Shown here: one piece after another, positions 12,901 to 27,900 of the stretch
Position numbering within the stretch: position 1 is the stretch's first letter
How the letters are laid out: each line of letters starts with the position of its first letter
NCBI GenBank assembly: GCA_026874595.1
Contig: CM049315.1
Coordinates: 72,461,416-72,525,415 of the forward strand
DNA: 64,000 nt
Source of the DNA: Sipunculus nudus
Lineage: Eukaryota; Annelida; Sipuncula; Golfingiida; Sipunculidae
Direction: 5' to 3'
The notes under the pieces: model-generated
Seen by the model: the letters and a program-made list of their open reading frames with translations, nothing else
Databases searched by the model: none
What the model was told of the DNA's origin: nothing
Program-made: the position numbers and the translations under genes

Positions 12901-15900
12901 TGAATTGGCCTTTCATGGCCTTTCTGCCCATGACCTCTTTTGTTTAATCATACATGGTCCCCGCCAATTTTAACAACTTTGTAAAAATTAAAACCCGCAT
13001 GCACAAATACATATGCCATCACGCATGCATGCACGCGTTTTCGTATGAAAGACAGACACGCTTTCACGTGACTGCAAAAATTATAGCGTTCGCCGTATAA
13101 AATAAGTGGCCACAGGCACTCTTTGCGGGCCGGTTTGCCATTTCTGTCGCGTTATAGTTTATTGCTTGCCGGAATCAGAGATTTCGACAAGTATGTTGAT
13201 CAGTTCCGTTTGTTTGTTTGTCTGTATGTCCCCGCTCTACAGGCCACAATTTTGCACCAATCGTCCTGAAACTTATAGATAGAGAGTATAATCGGTTCTT
13301 CTCGGAGCCTATTGTTTTTGGTCATGATCGGTTTAGGGTCAAGGTCAGGGTCACCAAAAAGCTCAAAAACGGTTTTCTCTTCATACCTTCGTCAAAAATA
13401 GCCGTAGGCACCTAATCTGTAGCCCGTTTTATTTGCCACTGCATGGCCACTTCCAACACTGCAAAATTGCCTCATTTCGCTGTTACCATGGTTACGCAAT
13501 TTTGGGGAGAAATCATGGAATTTCGTGATATTTTTCAAATTTGCAGCAATTTTACTGATTCTGAGATATTTTATGTAACATAAGAATATCTCGAAACGGG
13601 TTTTTCAGATTTTGGAAATGGCCGCCAGGGGGCGTTGCAGATGAAAAAACATGAAAATTTGTTTTGGTGCTATACCTCCAGAACTATTAAACATTGGGCC
13701 ATTTCCATCACAGCACCTTAAACAAGGGTCCATGGGCTTATTTTTGCGCATAGGTGCCAAAGTGCGCTATTGCCAGATTTCTCTATTTTTGGGGTAAAAC
13801 CTTTGAATTTTGAAAATATGCAGTTTTCAGCTTCTAACTCTGTCAGTTTTTATGCTAGAGAGGTCAAAAGTTTTGCATCTTGTAGCCCTTGGTGAGTTCT
13901 CGGTGATCCAACCAAAAATCTTGCAAAATCTCGCACCGTTTCTCGTCGAATGAGATTTCGCGATTTCACGGTGACATGCCCTATAGGCCACAGATATGCA
14001 GGCATCCTTTTGAAACTGATACATGTTACGTCATACACTAATATCTCGAAAGCAATTGTTCAGTTTTTGGAAAATTACCGCTAGGGGGCGCTGCACTGCA
14101 ACCCCGTACCTACTATCATTGTTTAACCATATCTCCACAACTACACATTTTAGGTACATAAACTGTACACCATATGAATTGGCCTTTCATGGCCTTTCTG
14201 CCCATGACCTCTTTTGTTTAATCATACATGGTCCCCGCCAATTTTAACAACTTTGTAAAAATTAAAACCCGCATGCACAAATACATATGCCATCACGCAT
14301 GCATGCACGCGTTTTCGTATGAAAGACAGACACGCTTTCACGTGACTGCAAAAATTATAGCGTTCGCCGTATAAAATAAGTGGCCACAGGCACTCTTTGC
14401 GGGCCGGTTTGCCATTTCTGTCGCGTTATAGTTTATTGCTTGCCGGAATCAGAGATTTCGACAAGTATGTTGATCAGTTCCGTTTGTTTGTTTGTCTGTA
14501 TGTCCCCGCTCTACAGGCCACAATTTTGCACCAATCGTCCTGAAACTTATAGATAGAGTGTATAATCGGTTCTTCTCGGAGCCTATTGTTTTTGGTCATG
14601 ATCGGTCAAGGGTCAAGGTCAGGGTCACCAAAAAGCTCAAAAACGGTTTTCTCTTCATACCTTCGTCAAAAATAGCCGTAGGCACCTAATCTGTAGCCCG
14701 TTTTATTTGCCACTGCATGGCCACTTCCAACACTGCAAAATTGCCTCATTTCGCTGTTACCATGGTTACGCAATTTTGGGGAGAAATCATGGAATTTCGT
14801 GATATTTTTCAAATTTGCAGCAATTTTACTGATTCTGAGATATTTTATGTAACATAAGAATATCTCGAAACGGGTTTTTCAGATTTTGGAAATGGCCGCC
14901 AGGGGGCGTTGCAGATGAAAAAACATGAAAATTTGTTTTGGTGCTATACCTCCAGAACTATTAAACATTGGGCCATTTCCATCACAGCACCTTAAACTAG
15001 GGTCCATGGGCTTATTTTTGCGCATAGGTGCCAAAGTGCGCTATTGCCAGATTTCTCTATTTTTGGGGTAAAACCTTTGAATTTTGAAAATATGCAGTTT
15101 TCAGCTTCTAACTCTGTCAGTTTTTATGCTAGAGAGGTCAAAAGTTTTGCATCTTGTAGCCCTTGGTGAGTTCTCGGTGATCCAACCAAAAATCTTGCAA
15201 AATCTCGCACCGTTTCTCGTCGAATGAGATTTCGCGATTTCACGGTGACATGCCCTATAGGCCACAGATATGCAGGCATCCTTTTGAAACTGATACATGT
15301 TACGTCATACACTAATATCTCGAAAGCAATTGTTCAGTTTTTGGAAAATTACCGCTAGGGGGCGCTGCACTGCAACCCCGTACCTACTATCATTGTTTAA
15401 CCATATCTCCACAACTACACATTTTAGGTACATAAACTGTACACCATATGAATTGGCCTTTCATGGCCTTTCTGCCCATGACCTCTTTTGTTTAATCATA
15501 CATGGTCCCCGCCAATTTTAACAACTTTGTAAAAATTAAAACCCGCATGCACAAATACATATGCCATCACGCATGCATGCACGCGTTTTCGTATGAAAGA
15601 CAGACACGCTTTCACGTGACTGCAAAAATTATAGCGTTCGCCGTATAAAATAAGTGGCAACAGGCACTCTTTGCGGGCCGGTTTGCCATTTCTGTCGCGT
15701 TATAGTTTATTGCTTGCCGGAATCAGAGATTTCGACAAGTATGTTGATCAGTTCCGTTTGTTTGTTTGTCTGTATGTCCCCGCTCTACAGGCCACAATTT
15801 TGCACCAATCGTCCTGAAACTTATAGATAGAGTGTATAATCAGTTCTTCTCGGAGCCTATTGTTTTTGGTCATGATCGGTCAAGGGTCAAGGTCAGGGTC

Positions 15901-18900
15901 ACCAAAAAGCTCAAAAACGGTTTTCTCTTCATACCTTCGTCAAAAATAGCCGTAGGCACCTAATCTGTAGCCCGTTTTATTTGCCACTGCATGGCCACTT
16001 CCAACACTGCAAAATTGCCTCATTTCGCTGTTACCATGGTTACGCAATTTTGGGGAGAAATCATGGAATTTCGTGATATTTTTCAAATTTGCAGCAATTT
16101 TACTGATTCTGAGATATTTTATGTAACATAAGAATATCTCGAAACGGGTTTTTCAGATTTTGGAAATGGCCGCCAGGGGGCGTTGCAGATGAAAAAACAT
16201 GAAAATTTGTTTTGGTGCTATACCTCCAGAACTATTAAACATTGGGCCATTTCCATCACAGCACCTTAAACTAGGGTCCATGGGCTTATTTTTGCGCATA
16301 GGTGCCAAAGTGCGCTATTGCCAGATTTCTCTATTTTTGGGGTAAAACCTTTGAATTTTGAAAATATGCAGTTTTCAGCTTCTAACTCTGTCAGTTTTTA
16401 TGCTAGAGAGGTCAAAAGTTTTGCATCTTGTAGCCCTTGGTGAGTTCTCGGTGATCCAACCAAAAATCTTGCAAAATCTCGCACCGTTTCTCGTCGAATG
16501 AGATTTCGCGATTTCACGGTGACATGCCCTATAGGCCACAGATATGCAGGCATCCTTTTGAAACTGATACATGTTACGTCATACACTAATATCTCGAAAG
16601 CAATTGTTCAGTTTTTGGAAAATTACCGCTAGGGGGCGCTGCACTGCAACCCCGTACCTACTATCATTGTTTAACCATATCTCCACAACTACACATTTTA
16701 GGTACATAAACTGTACACCATATGAATTGGCCTTTCATGGCCTTTCTGCCCATGACCTCTTTTGTTTAATCATACATGGTCCCCGCCAATTTTAACAACT
16801 TTGTAAAAATTAAAACCCGCATGCACAAATACATATGCCATCACGCATGCATGCACGCGTTTTCGTATGAAAGACAGACACGCTTTCACGTGACTGCAAA
16901 AATTATAGCGTTCGCCGTATAAAATAAGTGGCAACAGGCACTCTTTGCGGGCCGGTTTGCCATTTCTGTCGCGTTATAGTTTATTGCTTGCCGGAATCAG
17001 AGATTTCGACAAGTATGTTGATCAGTTCCGTTTGTTTGTTTGTCTGTATGTCCCCGCTCTACAGGCCACAATTTTGCACCAATCGTCCTGAAACTTATAG
17101 ATAGAGTGTATAATCAGTTCTTCTCGGAGCCTATTGTTTTTGGTCATGATCGGTCAAGGGTCAAGGTCAGGGTCACCAAAAAGCTCAAAAACGGTTTTCT
17201 CTTCATACCTTCGTCAAAAATAGCCGTAGGCACCTAATCTGTAGCCCGTTTTATTTGCCACTGCATGGCCACTTCCAACACTGCAAAATTGCCTCATTTC
17301 GCTGTTACCATGGTTACGCAATTTTGGGGAGAAATCATGGAATTTCGTGATATTTTTCAAATTTGCAGCAATTTTACTGATTCTGAGATATTTTATGTAA
17401 CATAAGAATATCTCGAAACGGGTTTTTCAGATTTTGGAAATGGCCGCCAGGGGGCGTTGCAGATGAAAAAACATGAAAATTTGTTTTGGTGCTATACCTC
17501 CAGAACTATTAAACATTGGGCCATTTCCATCACAGCACCTTAAACTAGGGTCCATGGGCTTATTTTTGCGCATAGGTGCCAAAGTGCGCTATTGCCAGAT
17601 TTCTCTATTTTTGGGGTAAAACCTTTGAATTTTGAAAATATGCAGTTTTCAGCTTCTAACTCTGTCAGTTTTTATGCTAGAGAGGTCAAAAGTTTTGCAT
17701 CTTGTAGCCCTTGGTGAGTTCTCGGTGATCCAACCAAAAATCTTGCAAAATCTCGCACCGTTTCTCGTCGAATGAGATTTCGCGATTTCACGGTGACATG
17801 CCCTATAGGCCACAGATATGCAGGCATCCTTTTGAAACTGATACATGTTACGTCATACACTAATATCTCGAAAGCAATTGTTCAGTTTTTGGAAAATTAC
17901 CGCTAGGGGGCGCTGCACTGCAACCCCGTACCTACTATCATTGTTTAACCATATCTCCACAACTACACATTTTAGGTACATAAACTGTACACCATATGAA
18001 TTGGCCTTTCATGGCCTTTCTGCCCATGACCTCTTTTGTTTAATCATACATGGTCCCCGCCAATTTTAACAACTTTGTAAAAATTAAAACCCGCATGCAC
18101 AAATACATATGCCATCACGCATGCATGCACGCGTTTTCGTATGAAAGACAGACACGCTTTCACGTGACTGCAAAAATTATAGCGTTCGCCGTATAAAATA
18201 AGTGGCCACAGGCACTCTTTGCGGGCCGGTTTGCCATTTCTGTCGCGTTATAGTTTATTGCTTGCCGGAATCAGAGATTTCGACAAGTATGTTGATCAGT
18301 TCCGTTTGTTTGTTTGTCTGTATGTCCCCGCTCTACAGGCCACAATTTTGCACCAATCGTCCTGAAACTTATAGATAGAGTGTATAATCAGTTCTTCTCG
18401 GAGCCTATTGTTTTTGGTCATGATCGGTCAAGGGTCAAGGTCAGGGTCACCAAAAAGCTCAAAAACGGTTTTCTCTTCATACCTTCGTCAAAAATAGCCG
18501 TAGGCACCTAATCTGTAGCCCGTTTTATTTGCCACTGCATGGCCACTTCCAACACTGCAAAATTGCCTCATTTCGCTGTTACCATGGTTACGCAATTTTG
18601 GGGAGAAATCATGGAATTTCGTGATATTTTTCAAATTTGCAGCAATTTTACTGATTCTGAGATATTTTATGTAACATAAGAATATCTCGAAACGGGTTTT
18701 TCAGATTTTGGAAATGGCCGCCAGGGGGCGTTGCAGATGAAAAAACATGAAAATTTGTTTTGGTGCTATACCTCCAGAACTATTAAACATTGGGCCATTT
18801 CCATCACAGCACCTTAAACTAGGGTCCATGGGCTTATTTTTGCGCATAGGTGCCAAAGTGCGCTATTGCCAGATTTCTCTATTTTTGGGGTAAAACCTTT

Positions 18901-21900
18901 GAATTTTGAAAATATGCAGTTTTCAGCTTCTAACTCTGTCAGTTTTTATGCTAGAGAGGTCAAAAGTTTTGCATCTTGTAGCCCTTGGTGAGTTCTCGGT
19001 GATCCAACCAAAAATCTTGCAAAATCTCGCACCGTTTCTCGTCGAATGAGATTTCGCGATTTCACGGTGACATGCCCTATAGGCCACAGATATGCAGGCA
19101 TCCTTTTGAAACTGATACATGTTACGTCATACACTAATATCTCGAAAGCAATTGTTCAGTTTTTGGAAAATTACCGCTAGGGGGCGCTGCACTGCAACCC
19201 CGTACCTACTATCATTGTTTAACCATATCTCCACAACTACACATTTTAGGTACATAAACTGTACACCATATGAATTGGCCTTTCATGGCCTTTCTGCCCA
19301 TGACCTCTTTTGTTTAATCATACATGGTCCCCGCCAATTTTAACAACTTTGTAAAAATTAAAACCCGCATGCACAAATACATATGCCATCACGCATGCAT
19401 GCACGCGTTTTCGTATGAAAGACAGACACGCTTTCACGTGACTGCAAAAATTATAGCGTTCGCCGTATAAAATAAGTGGCCACAGGCACTCTTTGCGGGC
19501 CGGTTTGCCATTTCTGTCGCGTTATAGTTTATTGCTTGCCGGAATCAGAGATTTCGACAAGTATGTTGATCAGTTCCGTTTGTTTGTTTGTCTGTATGTC
19601 CCCGCTCTACAGGCCACAATTTTGCACCAATCGTCCTGAAACTTATAGATAGAGTGTATAATCGGTTCTTCTCGGAGCCTATTGTTTTTGGTCATGATCG
19701 GTCAAGGGTCAAGGTCAGGGTCACCAAAAAGCTCAAAAACGGTTTTCTCTTCATACCTTCGTCAAAAATAGCCGTAGGCACCTAATCTGTAGCCCGTTTT
19801 ATTTGCCACTGCATGGCCACTTCCAACACTGCAAAATTGCCTCATTTCGCTGTTACCATGGTTACGCAATTTTGGGGAGAAATCATGGAATTTCGTGATA
19901 TTTTTCAAATTTGCAGCAATTTTACTGATTCTGAGATATTTTATGTAACATAAGAATATCTCGAAACGGGTTTTTCAGATTTTGGAAATGGCCGCCAGGG
20001 GGCGTTGCAGATGAAAAAACATGAAAATTTGTTTTGGTGCTATACCTCCAGAACTATTAAACATTGGGCCATTTCCATCACAGCACCTTAAACTAGGGTC
20101 CATGGGCTTATTTTTGCGCATAGGTGCCAAAGTGCGCTATTGCCAGATTTCTCTATTTTTGGGGTAAAACCTTTGAATTTTGAAAATATGCAGTTTTCAG
20201 CTTCTAACTCTGTCAGTTTTTATGCTAGAGAGGTCAAAAGTTTTGCATCTTGTAGCCCTTGGTGAGTTCTCGGTGATCCAACCAAAAATCTTGCAAAATC
20301 TCGCACCGTTTCTCGTCGAATGAGATTTCGCGATTTCACGGTGACATGCCCTATAGGCCACAGATATGCAGGCATCCTTTTGAAACTGATACATGTTACG
20401 TCATACACTAATATCTCGAAAGCAATTGTTCAGTTTTTGGAAAATTACCGCTAGGGGGCGCTGCACTGCAACCCCGTACCTACTATCATTGTTTAACCAT
20501 ATCTCCACAACTACACATTTTAGGTACATAAACTGTACACCATATGAATTGGCCTTTCATGGCCTTTCTGCCCATGACCTCTTTTGTTTAATCATACATG
20601 GTCCCCGCCAATTTTAACAACTTTGTAAAAATTAAAACCCGCATGCACAAATACATATGCCATCACGCATGCATGCACGCGTTTTCGTATGAAAGACAGA
20701 CACGCTTTCACGTGACTGCAAAAATTATAGCGTTCGCCGTATAAAATAAGTGGCAACAGGCACTCTTTGCGGGCCGGTTTGCCATTTCTGTCGCGTTATA
20801 GTTTATTGCTTGCCGGAATCAGAGATTTCGACAAGTATGTTGATCAGTTCCGTTTGTTTGTTTGTCTGTATGTCCCCGCTCTACAGGCCACAATTTTGCA
20901 CCAATCGTCCTGAAACTTATAGATAGAGTGTATAATCAGTTCTTCTCGGAGCCTATTGTTTTTGGTCATGATCGGTCAAGGGTCAAGGTCAGGGTCACCA
21001 AAAAGCTCAAAAACGGTTTTCTCTTCATACCTTCGTCAAAAATAGCCGTAGGCACCTAATCTGTAGCCCGTTTTATTTGCCACTGCATGGCCACTTCCAA
21101 CACTGCAAAATTGCCTCATTTCGCTGTTACCATGGTTACGCAATTTTGGGGAGAAATCATGGAATTTCGTGATATTTTTCAAATTTGCAGCAATTTTACT
21201 GATTCTGAGATATTTTATGTAACATAAGAATATCTCGAAACGGGTTTTTCAGATTTTGGAAATGGCCGCCAGGGGGCGTTGCAGATGAAAAAACATGAAA
21301 ATTTGTTTTGGTGCTATACCTCCAGAACTATTAAACATTGGGCCATTTCCATCACAGCACCTTAAACTAGGGTCCATGGGCTTATTTTTGCGCATAGGTG
21401 CCAAAGTGCGCTATTGCCAGATTTCTCTATTTTTGGGGTAAAACCTTTGAATTTTGAAAATATGCAGTTTTCAGCTTCTAACTCTGTCAGTTTTTATGCT
21501 AGAGAGGTCAAAAGTTTTGCATCTTGTAGCCCTTGGTGAGTTCTCGGTGATCCAACCAAAAATCTTGCAAAATCTCGCACCGTTTCTCGTCGAATGAGAT
21601 TTCGCGATTTCACGGTGACATGCCCTATAGGCCACAGATATGCAGGCATCCTTTTGAAACTGATACATGTTACGTCATACACTAATATCTCGAAAGCAAT
21701 TGTTCAGTTTTTGGAAAATTACCGCTAGGGGGCGCTGCACTGCAACCCCGTACCTACTATCATTGTTTAACCATATCTCCACAACTACACATTTTAGGTA
21801 CATAAACTGTACACCATATGAATTGGCCTTTCATGGCCTTTCTGCCCATGACCTCTTTTGTTTAATCATACATGGTCCCCGCCAATTTTAACAACTTTGT

Positions 21901-24900
21901 AAAAATTAAAACCCGCATGCACAAATACATATGCCATCACGCATGCATGCACGCGTTTTCGTATGAAAGACAGACACGCTTTCACGTGACTGCAAAAATT
22001 ATAGCGTTCGCCGTATAAAATAAGTGGCCACAGGCACTCTTTGCGGGCCGGTTTGCCATTTCTGTCGCGTTATAGTTTATTGCTTGCCGGAATCAGAGAT
22101 TTCGACAAGTATGTTGATCAGTTCCGTTTGTTTGTTTGTCTGTATGTCCCCGCTCTACAGGCCACAATTTTGCACCAATCGTCCTGAAACTTATAGATAG
22201 AGTGTATAATCGGTTCTTCTCGGAGCCTATTGTTTTTGGTCATGATCGGTCTAGGGTCAAGGTCAGGGTCACCAAAAAGCTCAAAAACGGTTTTCTCTTC
22301 ATACCTTCGTCAAAAATAGCCGTAGGCACCTAATCTGTAGCCCGTTTTATTTGCCACTGCATGGCCACTTCCAACACTGCAAAATTGCCTCATTTCGCTG
22401 TTACCATGGTTACGCAATTTTGGGGAGAAATCATGGAATTTCGTGATATTTTTCAAATTTGCAGCAATTTTACTGATTCTGAGATATTTTATGTAACATA
22501 AGAATATCTCGAAACGGGTTTTTCAGATTTTGGAAATGGCCGCCAGGGGGCGTTGCAGATGAAAAAACATGAAAATTTGTTTTGGTGCTATACCTCCAGA
22601 ACTATTAAACATTGGGCCATTTCCATCACAGCACCTTAAACTAGGGTCCATGGGCTTATTTTTGCGCATAGGTGCCAAAGTGCGCTATTGCCAGATTTCT
22701 CTATTTTTGGGGTAAAACCTTTGAATTTTGAAAATATGCAGTTTTCAGCTTCTAACTCTGTCAGTTTTTATGCTAGAGAGGTCAAAAGTTTTGCATCTTG
22801 TAGCCCTTGGTGAGTTCTCGGTGATCCAACCAAAAATCTTGCAAAATCTCGCACCGTTTCTCGTCGAATGAGATTTCGCGATTTCACGGTGACATGCCCT
22901 ATAGGCCACAGATATGCAGGCATCCTTTTGAAACTGATACATGTTACGTCATACACTAATATCTCGAAAGCAATTGTTCAGTTTTTGGAAAATTACCGCT
23001 AGGGGGCGCTGCACTGCAACCCCGTACCTACTATCATTGTTTAACCATATCTCCACAACTACACATTTTAGGTACATAAACTGTACACCATATGAATTGG
23101 CCTTTCATGGCCTTTCTGCCCATGACCTCTTTTGTTTAATCATACATGGTCCCCGCCAATTTTAACAACTTTGTAAAAATTAAAACCCGCATGCACAAAT
23201 ACATATGCCATCACGCATGCATGCACGCGTTTTCGTATGAAAGACAGACACGCTTTCACGTGACTGCAAAAATTATAGCGTTCGCCGTATAAAATAAGTG
23301 GCCACAGGCACTCTTTGCGGGCCGGTTTGCCATTTCTGTCGCGTTATAGTTTATTGCTTGCCGGAATCAGAGATTTCGACAAGTATGTTGATCAGTTCCG
23401 TTTGTTTGTTTGTCTGTATGTCCCCGCTCTACAGGCCACAATTTTGCACCAATCGTCCTGAAACTTATAGATAGAGAGTATAATCGGTTCTTCTCGGAGC
23501 CTATTGTTTTTGGTCATGATCGGTTTAGGGTCAAGGTCAGGGTCACCAAAAAGCTCAAAAACGGTTTTCTCTTCATACCTTCGTCAAAAATAGCCGTAGG
23601 CACCTAATCTGTAGCCCGTTTTATTTGCCACTGCATGGCCACTTCCAACACTGCAAAATTGCCTCATTTCGCTGTTACCATGGTTACGCAATTTTGGGGA
23701 GAAATCATGGAATTTCGTGATATTTTTCAAATTTGCAGCAATTTTACTGATTCTGAGATATTTTATGTAACATAAGAATATCTCGAAACGGGTTTTTCAG
23801 ATTTTGGAAATGGCCGCCAGGGGGCGTTGCAGATGAAAAAACATGAAAATTTGTTTTGGTGCTATACCTCCAGAACTATTAAACATTGGGCCATTTCCAT
23901 CACAGCACCTTAAACAAGGGTCCATGGGCTTATTTTTGCGCATAGGTGCCAAAGTGCGCTATTGCCAGATTTCTCTATTTTTGGGGTAAAACCTTTGAAT
24001 TTTGAAAATATGCAGTTTTCAGCTTCTAACTCTGTCAGTTTTTATGCTAGAGAGGTCAAAAGTTTTGCATCTTGTAGCCCTTGGTGAGTTCTCGGTGATC
24101 CAACCAAAAATCTTGCAAAATCTCGCACCGTTTCTCGTCGAATGAGATTTCGCGATTTCACGGTGACATGCCCTATAGGCCACAGATATGCAGGCATCCT
24201 TTTGAAACTGATACATGTTACGTCATACACTAATATCTCGAAAGCAATTGTTCAGTTTTTGGAAAATTACCGCTAGGGGGCGCTGCACTGCAACCCCGTA
24301 CCTACTATCATTGTTTAACCATATCTCCACAACTACACATTTTAGGTACATAAACTGTACACCATATGAATTGGCCTTTCATGGCCTTTCTGCCCATGAC
24401 CTCTTTTGTTTAATCATACATGGTCCCCGCCAATTTTAACAACTTTGTAAAAATTAAAACCCGCATGCACAAATACATATGCCATCACGCATGCATGCAC
24501 GCGTTTTCGTATGAAAGACAGACACGCTTTCACGTGACTGCAAAAATTATAGCGTTCGCCGTATAAAATAAGTGGCCACAGGCACTCTTTGCGGGCCGGT
24601 TTGCCATTTCTGTCGCGTTATAGTTTATTGCTTGCCGGAATCAGAGATTTCGACAAGTATGTTGATCAGTTCCGTTTGTTTGTTTGTCTGTATGTCCCCG
24701 CTCTACAGGCCACAATTTTGCACCAATCGTCCTGAAACTTATAGATAGAGTGTATAATCGGTTCTTCTCGGAGCCTATTGTTTTTGGTCATGATCGGTCA
24801 AGGGTCAAGGTCAGGGTCACCAAAAAGCTCAAAAACGGTTTTCTCTTCATACCTTCGTCAAAAATAGCCGTAGGCACCTAATCTGTAGCCCGTTTTATTT

Positions 24901-27900
24901 GCCACTGCATGGCCACTTCCAACACTGCAAAATTGCCTCATTTCGCTGTTACCATGGTTACGCAATTTTGGGGAGAAATCATGGAATTTCGTGATATTTT
25001 TCAAATTTGCAGCAATTTTACTGATTCTGAGATATTTTATGTAACATAAGAATATCTCGAAACGGGTTTTTCAGATTTTGGAAATGGCCGCCAGGGGGCG
25101 TTGCAGATGAAAAAACATGAAAATTTGTTTTGGTGCTATACCTCCAGAACTATTAAACATTGGGCCATTTCCATCACAGCACCTTAAACTAGGGTCCATG
25201 GGCTTATTTTTGCGCATAGGTGCCAAAGTGCGCTATTGCCAGATTTCTCTATTTTTGGGGTAAAACCTTTGAATTTTGAAAATATGCAGTTTTCAGCTTC
25301 TAACTCTGTCAGTTTTTATGCTAGAGAGGTCAAAAGTTTTGCATCTTGTAGCCCTTGGTGAGTTCTCGGTGATCCAACCAAAAATCTTGCAAAATCTCGC
25401 ACCGTTTCTCGTCGAATGAGATTTCGCGATTTCACGGTGACATGCCCTATAGGCCACAGATATGCAGGCATCCTTTTGAAACTGATACATGTTACGTCAT
25501 ACACTAATATCTCGAAAGCAATTGTTCAGTTTTTGGAAAATTACCGCTAGGGGGCGCTGCACTGCAACCCCGTACCTACTATCATTGTTTAACCATATCT
25601 CCACAACTACACATTTTAGGTACATAAACTGTACACCATATGAATTGGCCTTTCATGGCCTTTCTGCCCATGACCTCTTTTGTTTAATCATACATGGTCC
25701 CCGCCAATTTTAACAACTTTGTAAAAATTAAAACCCGCATGCACAAATACATATGCCATCACGCATGCATGCACGCGTTTTCGTATGAAAGACAGACACG
25801 CTTTCACGTGACTGCAAAAATTATAGCGTTCGCCGTATAAAATAAGTGGCAACAGGCACTCTTTGCGGGCCGGTTTGCCATTTCTGTCGCGTTATAGTTT
25901 ATTGCTTGCCGGAATCAGAGATTTCGACAAGTATGTTGATCAGTTCCGTTTGTTTGTTTGTCTGTATGTCCCCGCTCTACAGGCCACAATTTTGCACCAA
26001 TCGTCCTGAAACTTATAGATAGAGTGTATAATCAGTTCTTCTCGGAGCCTATTGTTTTTGGTCATGATCGGTCAAGGGTCAAGGTCAGGGTCACCAAAAA
26101 GCTCAAAAACGGTTTTCTCTTCATACCTTCGTCAAAAATAGCCGTAGGCACCTAATCTGTAGCCCGTTTTATTTGCCACTGCATGGCCACTTCCAACACT
26201 GCAAAATTGCCTCATTTCGCTGTTACCATGGTTACGCAATTTTGGGGAGAAATCATGGAATTTCGTGATATTTTTCAAATTTGCAGCAATTTTACTGATT
26301 CTGAGATATTTTATGTAACATAAGAATATCTCGAAACGGGTTTTTCAGATTTTGGAAATGGCCGCCAGGGGGCGTTGCAGATGAAAAAACATGAAAATTT
26401 GTTTTGGTGCTATACCTCCAGAACTATTAAACATTGGGCCATTTCCATCACAGCACCTTAAACTAGGGTCCATGGGCTTATTTTTGCGCATAGGTGCCAA
26501 AGTGCGCTATTGCCAGATTTCTCTATTTTTGGGGTAAAACCTTTGAATTTTGAAAATATGCAGTTTTCAGCTTCTAACTCTGTCAGTTTTTATGCTAGAG
26601 AGGTCAAAAGTTTTGCATCTTGTAGCCCTTGGTGAGTTCTCGGTGATCCAACCAAAAATCTTGCAAAATCTCGCACCGTTTCTCGTCGAATGAGATTTCG
26701 CGATTTCACGGTGACATGCCCTATAGGCCACAGATATGCAGGCATCCTTTTGAAACTGATACATGTTACGTCATACACTAATATCTCGAAAGCAATTGTT
26801 CAGTTTTTGGAAAATTACCGCTAGGGGGCGCTGCACTGCAACCCCGTACCTACTATCATTGTTTAACCATATCTCCACAACTACACATTTTAGGTACATA
26901 AACTGTACACCATATGAATTGGCCTTTCATGGCCTTTCTGCCCATGACCTCTTTTGTTTAATCATACATGGTCCCCGCCAATTTTAACAACTTTGTAAAA
27001 ATTAAAACCCGCATGCACAAATACATATGCCATCACGCATGCATGCACGCGTTTTCGTATGAAAGACAGACACGCTTTCACGTGACTGCAAAAATTATAG
27101 CGTTCGCCGTATAAAATAAGTGGCCACAGGCACTCTTTGCGGGCCGGTTTGCCATTTCTGTCGCGTTATAGTTTATTGCTTGCCGGAATCAGAGATTTCG
27201 ACAAGTATGTTGATCAGTTCCGTTTGTTTGTTTGTCTGTATGTCCCCGCTCTACAGGCCACAATTTTGCACCAATCGTCCTGAAACTTATAGATAGAGTG
27301 TATAATCAGTTCTTCTCGGAGCCTATTGTTTTTGGTCATGATCGGTCAAGGGTCAAGGTCAGGGTCACCAAAAAGCTCAAAAACGGTTTTCTCTTCATAC
27401 CTTCGTCAAAAATAGCCGTAGGCACCTAATCTGTAGCCCGTTTTATTTGCCACTGCATGGCCACTTCCAACACTGCAAAATTGCCTCATTTCGCTGTTAC
27501 CATGGTTACGCAATTTTGGGGAGAAATCATGGAATTTCGTGATATTTTTCAAATTTGCAGCAATTTTACTGATTCTGAGATATTTTATGTAACATAAGAA
27601 TATCTCGAAACGGGTTTTTCAGATTTTGGAAATGGCCGCCAGGGGGCGTTGCAGATGAAAAAACATGAAAATTTGTTTTGGTGCTATACCTCCAGAACTA
27701 TTAAACATTGGGCCATTTCCATCACAGCACCTTAAACTAGGGTCCATGGGCTTATTTTTGCGCATAGGTGCCAAAGTGCGCTATTGCCAGATTTCTCTAT
27801 TTTTGGGGTAAAACCTTTGAATTTTGAAAATATGCAGTTTTCAGCTTCTAACTCTGTCAGTTTTTATGCTAGAGAGGTCAAAAGTTTTGCATCTTGTAGC